NCBI GenBank assembly: GCA_910584665.1
Contig: CAJUBL010000063.1
Location: 1-15,957 of the forward strand
DNA length: 15,957 bases
Reading direction: 5' to 3'
Source: an uncultured Muribaculaceae bacterium
GTDB taxonomy: Bacteria > Bacteroidota > Bacteroidia > Bacteroidales > Muribaculaceae
The notes under the pieces were generated by a model. It worked only from the letters and a program-made list of their open reading frames with translations. It was not told the origin of the DNA and ran no database searches. This document shows, piece after piece, positions 1 to 6,121 of this stretch. Position numbers and translations under genes: made by a program. Each line of letters begins with the position of its first letter. Position 1 is the first letter of the stretch.

Positions 1-57
1 CAAGCTGCCGATTCAACTTTTTCAGGGCATTTCTTATCCCGAACTCGCGTTAATAGA

Positions 58-89
58 AAACGCCCTGAAGGATGGCCTTCGGGGCGTTT
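58..89 (-). terminator. Rho-independent terminator downstream of the SulP gene
   Basis: A 14-bp stem (58-71 pairing with 76-89, one G-T wobble) closes a 4-base loop. Read on the minus strand, the stem is followed by a short T run (complement of 57-60). It lies about 27 bases past the stop codon of the minus-strand permease gene, so it is well placed to end that transcript. The other strand also shows T residues after the stem, so it may work in both directions. The first 57 bases of the window hold no recognisable gene. Confidence 0.8.
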
Positions 90-116
90 ATGGTTTGCTA
101 TGTGTGCGGGGGAGGG

Positions 117-1814
117 TTACCGGGGCTGGGTGGCTATCCGGTTGGCCATCGTTACGGCGCGTGTGATGTGGTCGCAGATGTGGTCGGCGGGGATGAGTTT
201 GTCGAAGCCGGCGTGCATCAGTGTGGCCTGTACGCTGGGCTGTACGCCTGAGAGTACGACTTCGATCCCTTCGGCGATGGATGACCGGACGAGTATCTCG
301 AGGTTGTGGAGTCCGGTGGAGTCGATGAAGGGGACTTTGCGCATGCGTATTATGCGTACTTTGGGTTTTGTGGCCATGGAGGTGCGCATTAGTTCGTCAA
401 ACTTGGTGGCTACACCGAAGAAGAATGGGCCGTCGATCTCGTAGACGGATACTCCCTGGGCTACGTCGAGGACTTCGTGCTGTGACATGTCGGTGCCTTC
501 GGCGGCGTCGAGCTGCTGTCCGTAGACTTTGACGGCGGTGTTTTCCATTACCCGGCGCAGGAAGAGGACTACGGCGAGCAGCAGGCCTATCTCGATGGCG
601 ATGGTGAGGTCGAAGATGACTGTGAGCAGGAAGGTGACGATAAGGACGGCGATGTCGCTCTTGGGGTTACGGAAGATGTTGACGACGGTGCGCCATCCGC
701 TCATGTTGTAGGCGACGACTATAAGCACTGCGGCCAGACATGACATGGGGACGAGGTTGATGAGGTCCATCAGGAAGAGGAATATGAGGAGGAGGACGGC
801 GGCGTGGATTATTCCTGCGACGGGTGTGCGTCCGCCGTTGGTGATGTTGGTCATTGTGCGGGCGATGGCTCCGGTGACGGGTATTCCGCCGAAGAGGGGG
901 ACTGTTATGTTGGCCAGGCCTTGTCCTATGAGTTCGGTGTTGGAGTTGGTGCGTGAGCCGGTGATGCCGTCGGCGACGGTGGCTGAGAGGAGTGATTCGA
1001 TGGCGCCTAAGACGGCGATGGTGAAGGCTGAGGGGAGCAGTAGGTTGATATTTGCCATTGTGAGCTCGAAGCCGTGTGGGGTCGGCAGGTCGGTCGACAT
1101 GTCTCTGAACCGTCCTCCGATGGTCTGTACACCTGTGAAGTAGTCGGTGAACAGGCCTGAGATGTAGACGGCGGCTGTCACCAGTATGATGGCTATGAGT
1201 GCTCCGGGCAGTTTCTTGGATATGCGTGGTGTGAGTATGATGATGAGGAGTGATACGGCTCCGACAATGAGTGTCGGGATGTCGATGCTTGCGAGATTGG
1301 TGAGGTAGACGCCCCATTTGGGTATGAATTCGCTGGGTACGTCGGTGAGTCCGAGGCCGAAGAAGTCGTTCATCTGTGTGGAGAATATCGTCAGTGCGAT
1401 ACCTGCGGTGAATCCGACTACGATGGGGTAGGGTATGAACCTGATGACTGTGCCGAGATGGAACAGACCGAGGAGCACGAGTATGATACCTGCCATGAAT
1501 GTGGCGATGGCCAGGCCGTTGAGGCCGTAGGTCATGATGATGTTGTAGACGATGACGATGAAGGCGCCTGTGGGGCCTCCGATCTGTACGGAGCATCCGC
1601 CGAAGGCTGATACCATGAAGCCGCCGATGATGGCTGTGATGAGTCCTACTGTGGGGCTGACGCCTGATGCGATGCCGAATGCGATTGCCAGGGGGAGGGC
1701 TACGATGCCGACTACGATGCCGGCGATGATGTCGTCTTTGAATTTGCTTAGACTGTAGTTTTTCAAGCTCGATAACAATTTGGGCCTGAAGTCAATTGTA
1801 CCTGAAAAATCCAT
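117..1814 (-). CDS. SulP-family inorganic anion permease with STAS domain
   Basis: Inner-membrane transporter of the SulP (SLC26-like) family, which moves sulfate, bicarbonate or other anions; the substrate here is unknown. The protein is 565 residues from the ATG chosen. Residues from about 25 to 415 are a series of hydrophobic membrane segments, including the conserved SulP stretch SVQIGGPTGAF. The C-terminal part, roughly 440-550, is a cytoplasmic STAS domain with the hallmark DSTG motif at about residue 498. The reading frame stays open upstream to a TTG at 1847, but that codon overlaps a TAnnTTTG promoter word, so the ATG at 1814 (MDFSGTIDF) is preferred. The gene has its own promoter and terminator and is separated from the PUL by a repeat-filled gap, so it is probably not part of the glycan operon. 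Family assignment is firm; substrate is not. Confidence 0.93.
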   Translation of the reverse strand: MDFSGTIDFRPKLLSSLKNYSLSKFKDDIIAGIVVGIVALPLAIAFGIASGVSPTVGLITAIIGGFMVSAFGGCSVQIGGPTGAFIVIVYNIIMTYGLNGLAIATFMAGIILVLLGLFHLGTVIRFIPYPIVVGFTAGIALTIFSTQMNDFFGLGLTDVPSEFIPKWGVYLTNLASIDIPTLIVGAVSLLIIILTPRISKKLPGALIAIILVTAAVYISGLFTDYFTGVQTIGGRFRDMSTDLPTPHGFELTMANINLLLPSAFTIAVLGAIESLLSATVADGITGSRTNSNTELIGQGLANITVPLFGGIPVTGAIARTMTNITNGGRTPVAGIIHAAVLLLIFLFLMDLINLVPMSCLAAVLIVVAYNMSGWRTVVNIFRNPKSDIAVLIVTFLLTVIFDLTIAIEIGLLLAVVLFLRRVMENTAVKVYGQQLDAAEGTDMSQHEVLDVAQGVSVYEIDGPFFFGVATKFDELMRTSMATKPKVRIIRMRKVPFIDSTGLHNLEILVRSSIAEGIEVVLSGVQPSVQATLMHAGFDKLIPADHICDHITRAVTMANRIATQPR

Positions 1815-1844
1815 AATAGATCGTTGATTGTTGGAAACAGGCTG

Positions 1845-1852
1845 CAAAGGTA
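1845..1852 (-). promoter_or_regulatory. Bacteroidetes -7 promoter element for the SulP gene
   Basis: The minus strand reads TACCTTTG here, matching the Bacteroides housekeeping -7 consensus TAnnTTTG. The ATG at 1814 lies about 30 bases downstream. No clear TTG -33 element sits about 19-21 bases upstream, so the match is partial. The element argues against the TTG at 1847 as the start codon, because that codon would lie upstream of the transcription start. Confidence 0.55.
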
Positions 1853-1879
1853 CGAAAAAAGTCTGAGTTTTGTCGTATG

Positions 1880-2151
1880 GGGATTGAAGCGCAGATTCTT
1901 TCTACAGAAAGCGTTCTGAGTTGATGATTAAGGAGGAACGATAAACGCGGATTGAGTTTGGCCGTCTGGGTGCTGGGATTGAAGCGCAGATTACGCGAAT
2001 TTCGCAAATTTTTTTGGAGGGGGGGGATGGGATGTCTTTTTTCAGATCTTCCTGCCTTATAATTTGCGTAATTCGCGTAATCTGCGGTTGTTTTTCTGCT
2101 TATCGGGTTTACTTTGTCTGTTTTATTTTTTCTGCGTAATCTGCGCTTCTG
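1880..2151. repeat. Cluster of direct and inverted CGCAGATTACGC-like repeats
   Basis: This fills the 342-base gap (1815-2156) between the SulP and GH97 genes, which otherwise holds no gene. GGGATTGAAGCGCAGATT occurs exactly at 1880-1897 and 1975-1992. A 26-base arm at 1985-2010 is repeated in inverted orientation at 2061-2086 with one mismatch, leaving a 50-base spacer. GAAGCGCAGATTACGC at 1981-1996 recurs perfectly inverted at 2134-2149. A partial copy (CGCGGATTGA) lies near 1946-1955. The inverted arms could form a long hairpin in RNA, perhaps ending the GH97 transcript from the minus strand. Dispersed intergenic repeats of this general kind are plausible, but the family cannot be named from the sequence alone. 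Confidence 0.75.
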
Positions 2152-2156
2152 TCTTA

Positions 2157-4256
2157 TTACTGGTCGGCCGGTTTTATTGAGATCGCGAATCCGCCGCCCC
2201 GTGCCATGTGCAACGGGCTCCTGGATGTGTTGTCGACGTGTTGTGATGTGATGGTGTATGCCTCGGGGTTGTCGAAACAGTCTCCGTCGGCTGAGTCGGC
2301 GTAGATGGTCGCTATGTATTTCCTGCCGGGGGGGAGGAAGCTGTAATCAAGAGTGTAGTCCCGGGCATTTTCATCGGTGACTGCTCCGACATACCATGCT
2401 TCGCTGTTCTTGTCTTTACGTGCGGCTACAATGAATTCGCCGGGTTCGGCGTCAAGATATATGCTCTTGCTCCAGTCTGCTGGTACGTCTTTTATGAACT
2501 GGAATGCGTCCATGTGCCTTAGGTAGTGTTCGGGCAGGTCTGCGGCCATCTGGAGCGGGGAGTACATGGTCATGTACAGGGCGAGCTGGTTGGGGATGGT
2601 AGCGCGTTTCTGTTTGCCCTGGTAGCCTGGGGCGAAGTCGGTGATTCTCATGCGGAAAATGCCGGGGGTGAAGTCCATCGGGCCGCCTTTGAGGCGGGTG
2701 AAGGGGAGTATGGTCACGTGCTGCGGACTCATGTTTCCGTATTCCTGTCCCATTGCGCTCTCGTTGCCTACGAGATTGGGATATGTGCGGCACAGTCCGG
2801 TGGGGCGTACGGCTTCGTGTGCATTGACCATTATATGTTTGCCGGCGGCTTTTTTCACGGCGTTGAGATAGTGACGGATCTGTTTCTGGCTGTAGTGATG
2901 TTCTCCCCGGGGAATGATGTTTCCTACGTATCCGCTTTTCACGGCGTCATAGCCATATCGGTTCATTAGGTCGTATGCCTTATCCATGTGCCGGTCGTAG
3001 TTGTCGACTGCCGATGATGTCTCGTGGTGCATCATCAGCCGTATGCCTTTGCTGTGGGCATAGTCGTTCAGGGCTGCGATGTCGAAGTCGGGATAGGGTG
3101 TGATGAAATCGAACACGAAGTCTTTCTCTTTGCCGAACCAGTCTTCCCATCCGATGTTCCAGCCTTCGACGAGAAGCTGGTCGAATCCGTGTTCGGCTGC
3201 GAAGTCGATGTATCGGCGTACGTTGTCGTTATTGGCTCCGTGATGTCCGTGGGGTTTTGCCTTGGTGTAATCAAAGGTTGCGAGATCGAAGTATGTCGCA
3301 TCTGTATAGCTCCAGGAGCTTTTACCGGTGATCATTTCCCACCATACTCCCATATATTTTACAGGATGTATCCATGAGATGTCTTCCAGAGCACACGGGT
3401 CGTTAAGGTTTAGGATAAGGTCGGATGCGAGTATATCGGTGGCTTTCTCTCCTATGGTGACTGTGCGCCAGGGTGTCCTGAACGGAGTGTCTATGGTGGC
3501 GACGTGACCTTCGGGTCCCGGTGTGAGGTGGCTTCTGAATGTCATTGTGGTGTCATTCAGGTCGAGATGCATTGCGGGGAAGTCGATCAGGGCGGCTTCG
3601 TGGATATTCAGGTAAAGACTGTCGTCGGTTCTGAGCATGAGGGCGGTCTGTACACCTGTGGGGGAGAAGCGCTGCTGAGAGGCGTTTTCCATGAAATTGT
3701 CTTCGGCATGGGAGCGTATCTCGCTCAGGCGTGAGGTGGTGTATTCATATTCCTGGGTATCATAGTCTCCGGGTATCCACCATGCTGTATGGTCTCCGGC
3801 CATGGCAAACTGTGTGGCTTCGTCTGAGATGACAAATGTCCGGGTATCCTGTCCGGGGAAAATGTACCGGAATCCGAATCCGTCATTGTAGGCCCGGAAC
3901 TCGATATCCATTTTGCAGTCTTTTTGCTGAAGGTTTACGGTCATCTGCCTGTAATGGTTTAGGATGGAGTCGTTTTCGCCCCATACAGGAGCCCATGTCT
4001 CGCTGACTTCGGAGCGTTCGACGCCGGTCTGCCTGAAATCACGTGTGAGAGAGGGGGCGTCTTCAAGGCCGAATCCCATAAGGGATGGCAATATGATGTC
4101 TTTTCCTTTGTATGTGGCTGAGTAGCACGGCTGACCGTCGGATGTCAGCCGGAATGACAGTTCCAGATTTCCGTCGGGGGACTTCAGTATTTCCGAGCTG
4201 TTGTCGCAGCCTGTGACAATACAGGCTATGGCAAATAAAATTGCGGATGTTTTCAT
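2157..4256 (-). CDS. GH97 glycoside hydrolase, SusB-type inverting alpha-glucosidase, lipoprotein
   Basis: Predicted to hydrolyse alpha-glucosidic bonds in imported or surface-held oligosaccharides. The protein is 699 residues, in the usual GH97 range: signal peptide with lipobox IVTGC (lipidated Cys17), N-terminal beta-sandwich (about 20-275), (beta/alpha)8 barrel (about 285-590), C-terminal beta domain. The barrel carries HHETS (Glu412), NAHEA (Glu481), GNES (Glu499) and GQEYG (Glu505). The spacing of 412, 481, 499 and 505 matches Glu439, Glu508, Glu526 and Glu532 of B. thetaiotaomicron SusB, its catalytic and calcium-binding glutamates. This supports the inverting alpha-glucosidase branch rather than the retaining alpha-galactosidase branch of GH97. 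The gene starts 47 bases after the anti-sigma gene on the same strand, so it is likely co-transcribed with the regulators. It ends in tandem TAATAA stops. Exact linkage preference (1,4, 1,6 or other) is not visible. Confidence 0.94.
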   Translation of the reverse strand: MKTSAILFAIACIVTGCDNSSEILKSPDGNLELSFRLTSDGQPCYSATYKGKDIILPSLMGFGLEDAPSLTRDFRQTGVERSEVSETWAPVWGENDSILNHYRQMTVNLQQKDCKMDIEFRAYNDGFGFRYIFPGQDTRTFVISDEATQFAMAGDHTAWWIPGDYDTQEYEYTTSRLSEIRSHAEDNFMENASQQRFSPTGVQTALMLRTDDSLYLNIHEAALIDFPAMHLDLNDTTMTFRSHLTPGPEGHVATIDTPFRTPWRTVTIGEKATDILASDLILNLNDPCALEDISWIHPVKYMGVWWEMITGKSSWSYTDATYFDLATFDYTKAKPHGHHGANNDNVRRYIDFAAEHGFDQLLVEGWNIGWEDWFGKEKDFVFDFITPYPDFDIAALNDYAHSKGIRLMMHHETSSAVDNYDRHMDKAYDLMNRYGYDAVKSGYVGNIIPRGEHHYSQKQIRHYLNAVKKAAGKHIMVNAHEAVRPTGLCRTYPNLVGNESAMGQEYGNMSPQHVTILPFTRLKGGPMDFTPGIFRMRITDFAPGYQGKQKRATIPNQLALYMTMYSPLQMAADLPEHYLRHMDAFQFIKDVPADWSKSIYLDAEPGEFIVAARKDKNSEAWYVGAVTDENARDYTLDYSFLPPGRKYIATIYADSADGDCFDNPEAYTITSQHVDNTSRSPLHMARGGGFAISIKPADQ

Positions 4257-4257
4257 G

Positions 4258-4283
4258 GGTGAATATAATTGGTGAATATAATT
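4258..4283. repeat. 13-bp perfect tandem repeat in the GH97 leader
   Basis: GGTGAATATAATT is present twice head to tail (4258-4270 and 4271-4283), immediately upstream of the GH97 start codon. It lies in the gap between the anti-sigma stop and the GH97 ATG, in the position expected for the ribosome-binding region. It may affect translation initiation spacing, or it may be a simple slippage duplication. Confidence 0.8.
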
Positions 4284-4303
4284 TTATGTATGGCTGCTGA
4301 TTG

Positions 4304-5335
4304 TCATGACGGCATTATGCGTATATGCTGTTTTGTCTTTGGGTTACTATTGTCAGACCCGGTATTGCGTATCTCGCAGACTACAGGCGCCGACAGCTCA
4401 AAAAGGCGGAGTATCTCGCTTATATTCTCGCCATTCAGTATCATGCGGAATGTTCTGTTCTCCAGTTCAGGTGCGATCTCGAATTCTATGTCGTATATCT
4501 GCTGAAGCCGGGTGCATATGTCTTTAAGGGGTTCTTCTTCAAAAATCAGTATGCCGTTACGCCAGGAACAGTATCTGTCAGTGTCGATATGCCGGCAGAT
4601 GACTGGGCGGCCGTCGGTCACGGTCAGATGCTCGCCGCTGTCAAGAGCGGTGTCCGTGCCGGCTGTCCTGACATTCACAAGGCCCTTCACCAGGGTTACA
4701 GAGGCAATGGAGTCATATGCATTGACATTGAACTCGGTGCCTGTCGCGGTCACTGTCATATACGGGGTGTTTACATTAAATGGATGTGCGGCGTCGGATC
4801 TGACATCGAAGTATGCTTCTCCCTCGAGAAAGACATTCCTTACGGGGCCGTTCATGGTCGGGTTGTATTGCAGGGAGCTGTTGGCATTAAGCCATACTGT
4901 TGTGCCGTCGGGGAGGGTCGCGTTACTGATGCATCCGAATGCGGTTGTCATTGTAACGGTCTCAGTGCTGTCATTGTCTGACGGGTTATAAAATAAATAT
5001 AATGTAACAGCCAATAGCGGTATTATTGCCACTGCCGCTATGCGAGACCAGAAAACAAGGAATTTTCTGAGCAGAGTGTGTCGTATGATACCTGTCCGGA
5101 TCAGTACTTTCTGTTCGGCATCGGCGGTATTCACTTCGTTGATGTCGATAGCCGGATTCAGGGCCGTCCATATGTCCTGCTGCCGTAGGAAATACCTGCG
5201 GTTCTCATCGTCTTGTCCAATCCATTCCAGCAGTTCCTCGATCTCTTCCGGTGAGGCACTGCCCGAAAGGTACCTGGTGATCAACAGATCGGTCTGATTA
5301 CATTGTTGTGTATTGTCGCTATTCATCTCGTTCAT
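4304..5335 (-). CDS. FecR-family anti-sigma factor
   Basis: Inner-membrane regulator that holds an ECF sigma factor inactive until signalled by the STN domain of an outer-membrane transporter. The protein is 343 residues, typical for Bacteroidetes FecR proteins. It has a cytoplasmic N-terminal sigma-binding part (about 1-90), one membrane helix at about 97-116, and a periplasmic FecR domain (about 127-225) with LPDGTTVWLNANSSL, VFLEGEAYFDV and FNVNAY. A C-terminal DUF4974-type region (about 258-320) begins near WRNGILIFEEEPL. The ATG directly abuts the TAA stop of the sigma gene, suggesting translational coupling and fixed stoichiometry. A second in-frame Met lies three codons later. Its cognate partners are most likely the sigma factor upstream and the STN-bearing SusC encoded divergently. 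Confidence 0.93.
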   Translation of the reverse strand: MNEMNSDNTQQCNQTDLLITRYLSGSASPEEIEELLEWIGQDDENRRYFLRQQDIWTALNPAIDINEVNTADAEQKVLIRTGIIRHTLLRKFLVFWSRIAAVAIIPLLAVTLYLFYNPSDNDSTETVTMTTAFGCISNATLPDGTTVWLNANSSLQYNPTMNGPVRNVFLEGEAYFDVRSDAAHPFNVNTPYMTVTATGTEFNVNAYDSIASVTLVKGLVNVRTAGTDTALDSGEHLTVTDGRPVICRHIDTDRYCSWRNGILIFEEEPLKDICTRLQQIYDIEFEIAPELENRTFRMILNGENISEILRLFELSAPVVCEIRNTGSDNSNPKTKQHIRIMPS

Positions 5336-5923
5336 TTATAGGAATTGTTGAAATGACAGAATCAGATATATGACAGACCTGTAGTCTCTGAGATTGTTCT
5401 GCAGATACTTCATGGTCTTGCTTATGCGTGCTTCCACGGTTCTTATAGAGATATTGAGCTGTGAGGCTATCTCGGAGTATTTAAGGTGTTTTACCCTTGA
5501 AAGCATATATGTCTCACGTACTTCGGGTTCAAGCTTTGACAGCAGTTCCTCGACGGCGTCGTTCAGCTCTGAGTATAATATGTGTTCCTCGGCTGACAGG
5601 GAGAGTATCAGTTCGTGATTCATGTCCTGGTATAGTGTTCTGACCTTGCGGTGTCTGATCTCATTGAGTGCGAGATGCTGTACCAGAGATATGAGGTATG
5701 TTCTCAATGATGTTCTTATCTCGAGAATCCTGCGGTTGGACCATATCCTGATGAATACTTCCTGCACAATATCCTCGCATGTCTCTCTGTCGAGGATAAA
5801 GCGTGAGGCGAAAAGAACCATATCGGGATAATACTGGCGGAAAATACGTACGAAAGCTTCATGACTGTCAAGCCTGAGCGCAGCCACTAAAAGCATATCG
5901 TTATCCTGCCGTTCGTTCCTCAT
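5336..5923 (-). CDS. ECF-type RNA polymerase sigma factor
   Basis: Extracytoplasmic-function sigma-70 factor expected to direct transcription of the PUL. From the ATG at 5923 it is 195 residues. Region 2 is recognisable at about 22-66 (EAFVRIFRQYYPDMVLFA, then EDIVQEVFIRIW, the -10 recognition helix). Region 4 lies at about 123-180 (YSEIASQLNISIRTVEARI, the -35 helix-turn-helix). The frame is open to an ATG at 6010, but a promoter word at 5940-5947 would lie inside that extension, so 5923 is preferred. Met39 of the long frame (5896), preceded by a GGCAGGA stretch, is another possible start. The C-terminus ends in a hydrophobic tail. The stop codon touches the anti-sigma ATG. The gene is transcribed away from the SusC gene with a shared regulatory region between. 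Confidence 0.92.
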   Translation of the reverse strand: MRNERQDNDMLLVAALRLDSHEAFVRIFRQYYPDMVLFASRFILDRETCEDIVQEVFIRIWSNRRILEIRTSLRTYLISLVQHLALNEIRHRKVRTLYQDMNHELILSLSAEEHILYSELNDAVEELLSKLEPEVRETYMLSRVKHLKYSEIASQLNISIRTVEARISKTMKYLQNNLRDYRSVIYLILSFQQFL

Positions 5924-5939
5924 GTGATGAAATTCAGGA

Positions 5940-5970
5940 CAAAGGTATGCCTTATAGTATTTATATCCAA
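5940..5970 (-). promoter_or_regulatory. Housekeeping-type promoter for the sigma/anti-sigma/GH97 block
   Basis: On the minus strand TTG (complement of 5968-5970) is followed after 20 bases by TACCTTTG (complement of 5940-5947). This fits the Bacteroides -33 TTG and -7 TAnnTTTG arrangement and spacing. The predicted transcription start would fall about 10 bases before the ATG at 5923, giving a very short leader. This promoter would keep the sigma and anti-sigma genes expressed at a basal level without the ECF sigma factor. Confidence 0.6.
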
Positions 5971-5978
5971 GCGCTTGG
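5967..5978. promoter_or_regulatory. Perfect 12-bp palindrome overlapping the -33 element
   Basis: CCAAGCGCTTGG is a perfect palindrome whose left half contains the predicted -33 TTG of the sigma gene promoter. Its position in the divergent region between the sigma and SusC genes is what an operator for a dimeric DNA-binding protein would look like. No known regulator is assigned to it. A chance 12-base palindrome cannot be excluded. Confidence 0.4.
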
Positions 5979-6121
5979 AATGAAATTTTTATAATTGAAA
6001 AAATTTGCATTCCTGTGATGTGGTTTTTTTTGCGTGGATTGTTCTTTTAATATAAGGTCCTTAAATCTATTTAAAAATTAAAAAATAAAAATTACCAAAA
6101 AACATCATTCACATTCATTTT

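Noticed and set aside
667..1596. 309-codon open frame on the minus strand
   Set aside because: It overlaps the SulP gene in another frame and its product is extremely rich in Arg, His, Pro and Thr, the mark of a shadow frame.
1815..1847. TTG start extending the SulP protein by 11 residues
   Set aside because: The TTG lies within the predicted -7 promoter word, so it would not be transcribed; the ATG at 1814 is better placed.
1792..2007. 71-codon minus-strand frame upstream of SulP
   Set aside because: It runs across the repeats and the TAnnTTTG element, overlaps the SulP start, and has no recognisable domain.
2157..4256. Retaining GH97 alpha-galactosidase or beta-L-arabinopyranosidase
   Set aside because: The glutamates match the SusB inverting set in both motif and spacing, so the alpha-glucosidase branch is favoured.
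5924..6010. 29-residue N-terminal extension of the sigma factor
   Set aside because: It spans the predicted promoter and palindrome and has no match to ECF region 2, which begins well after the ATG at 5923.
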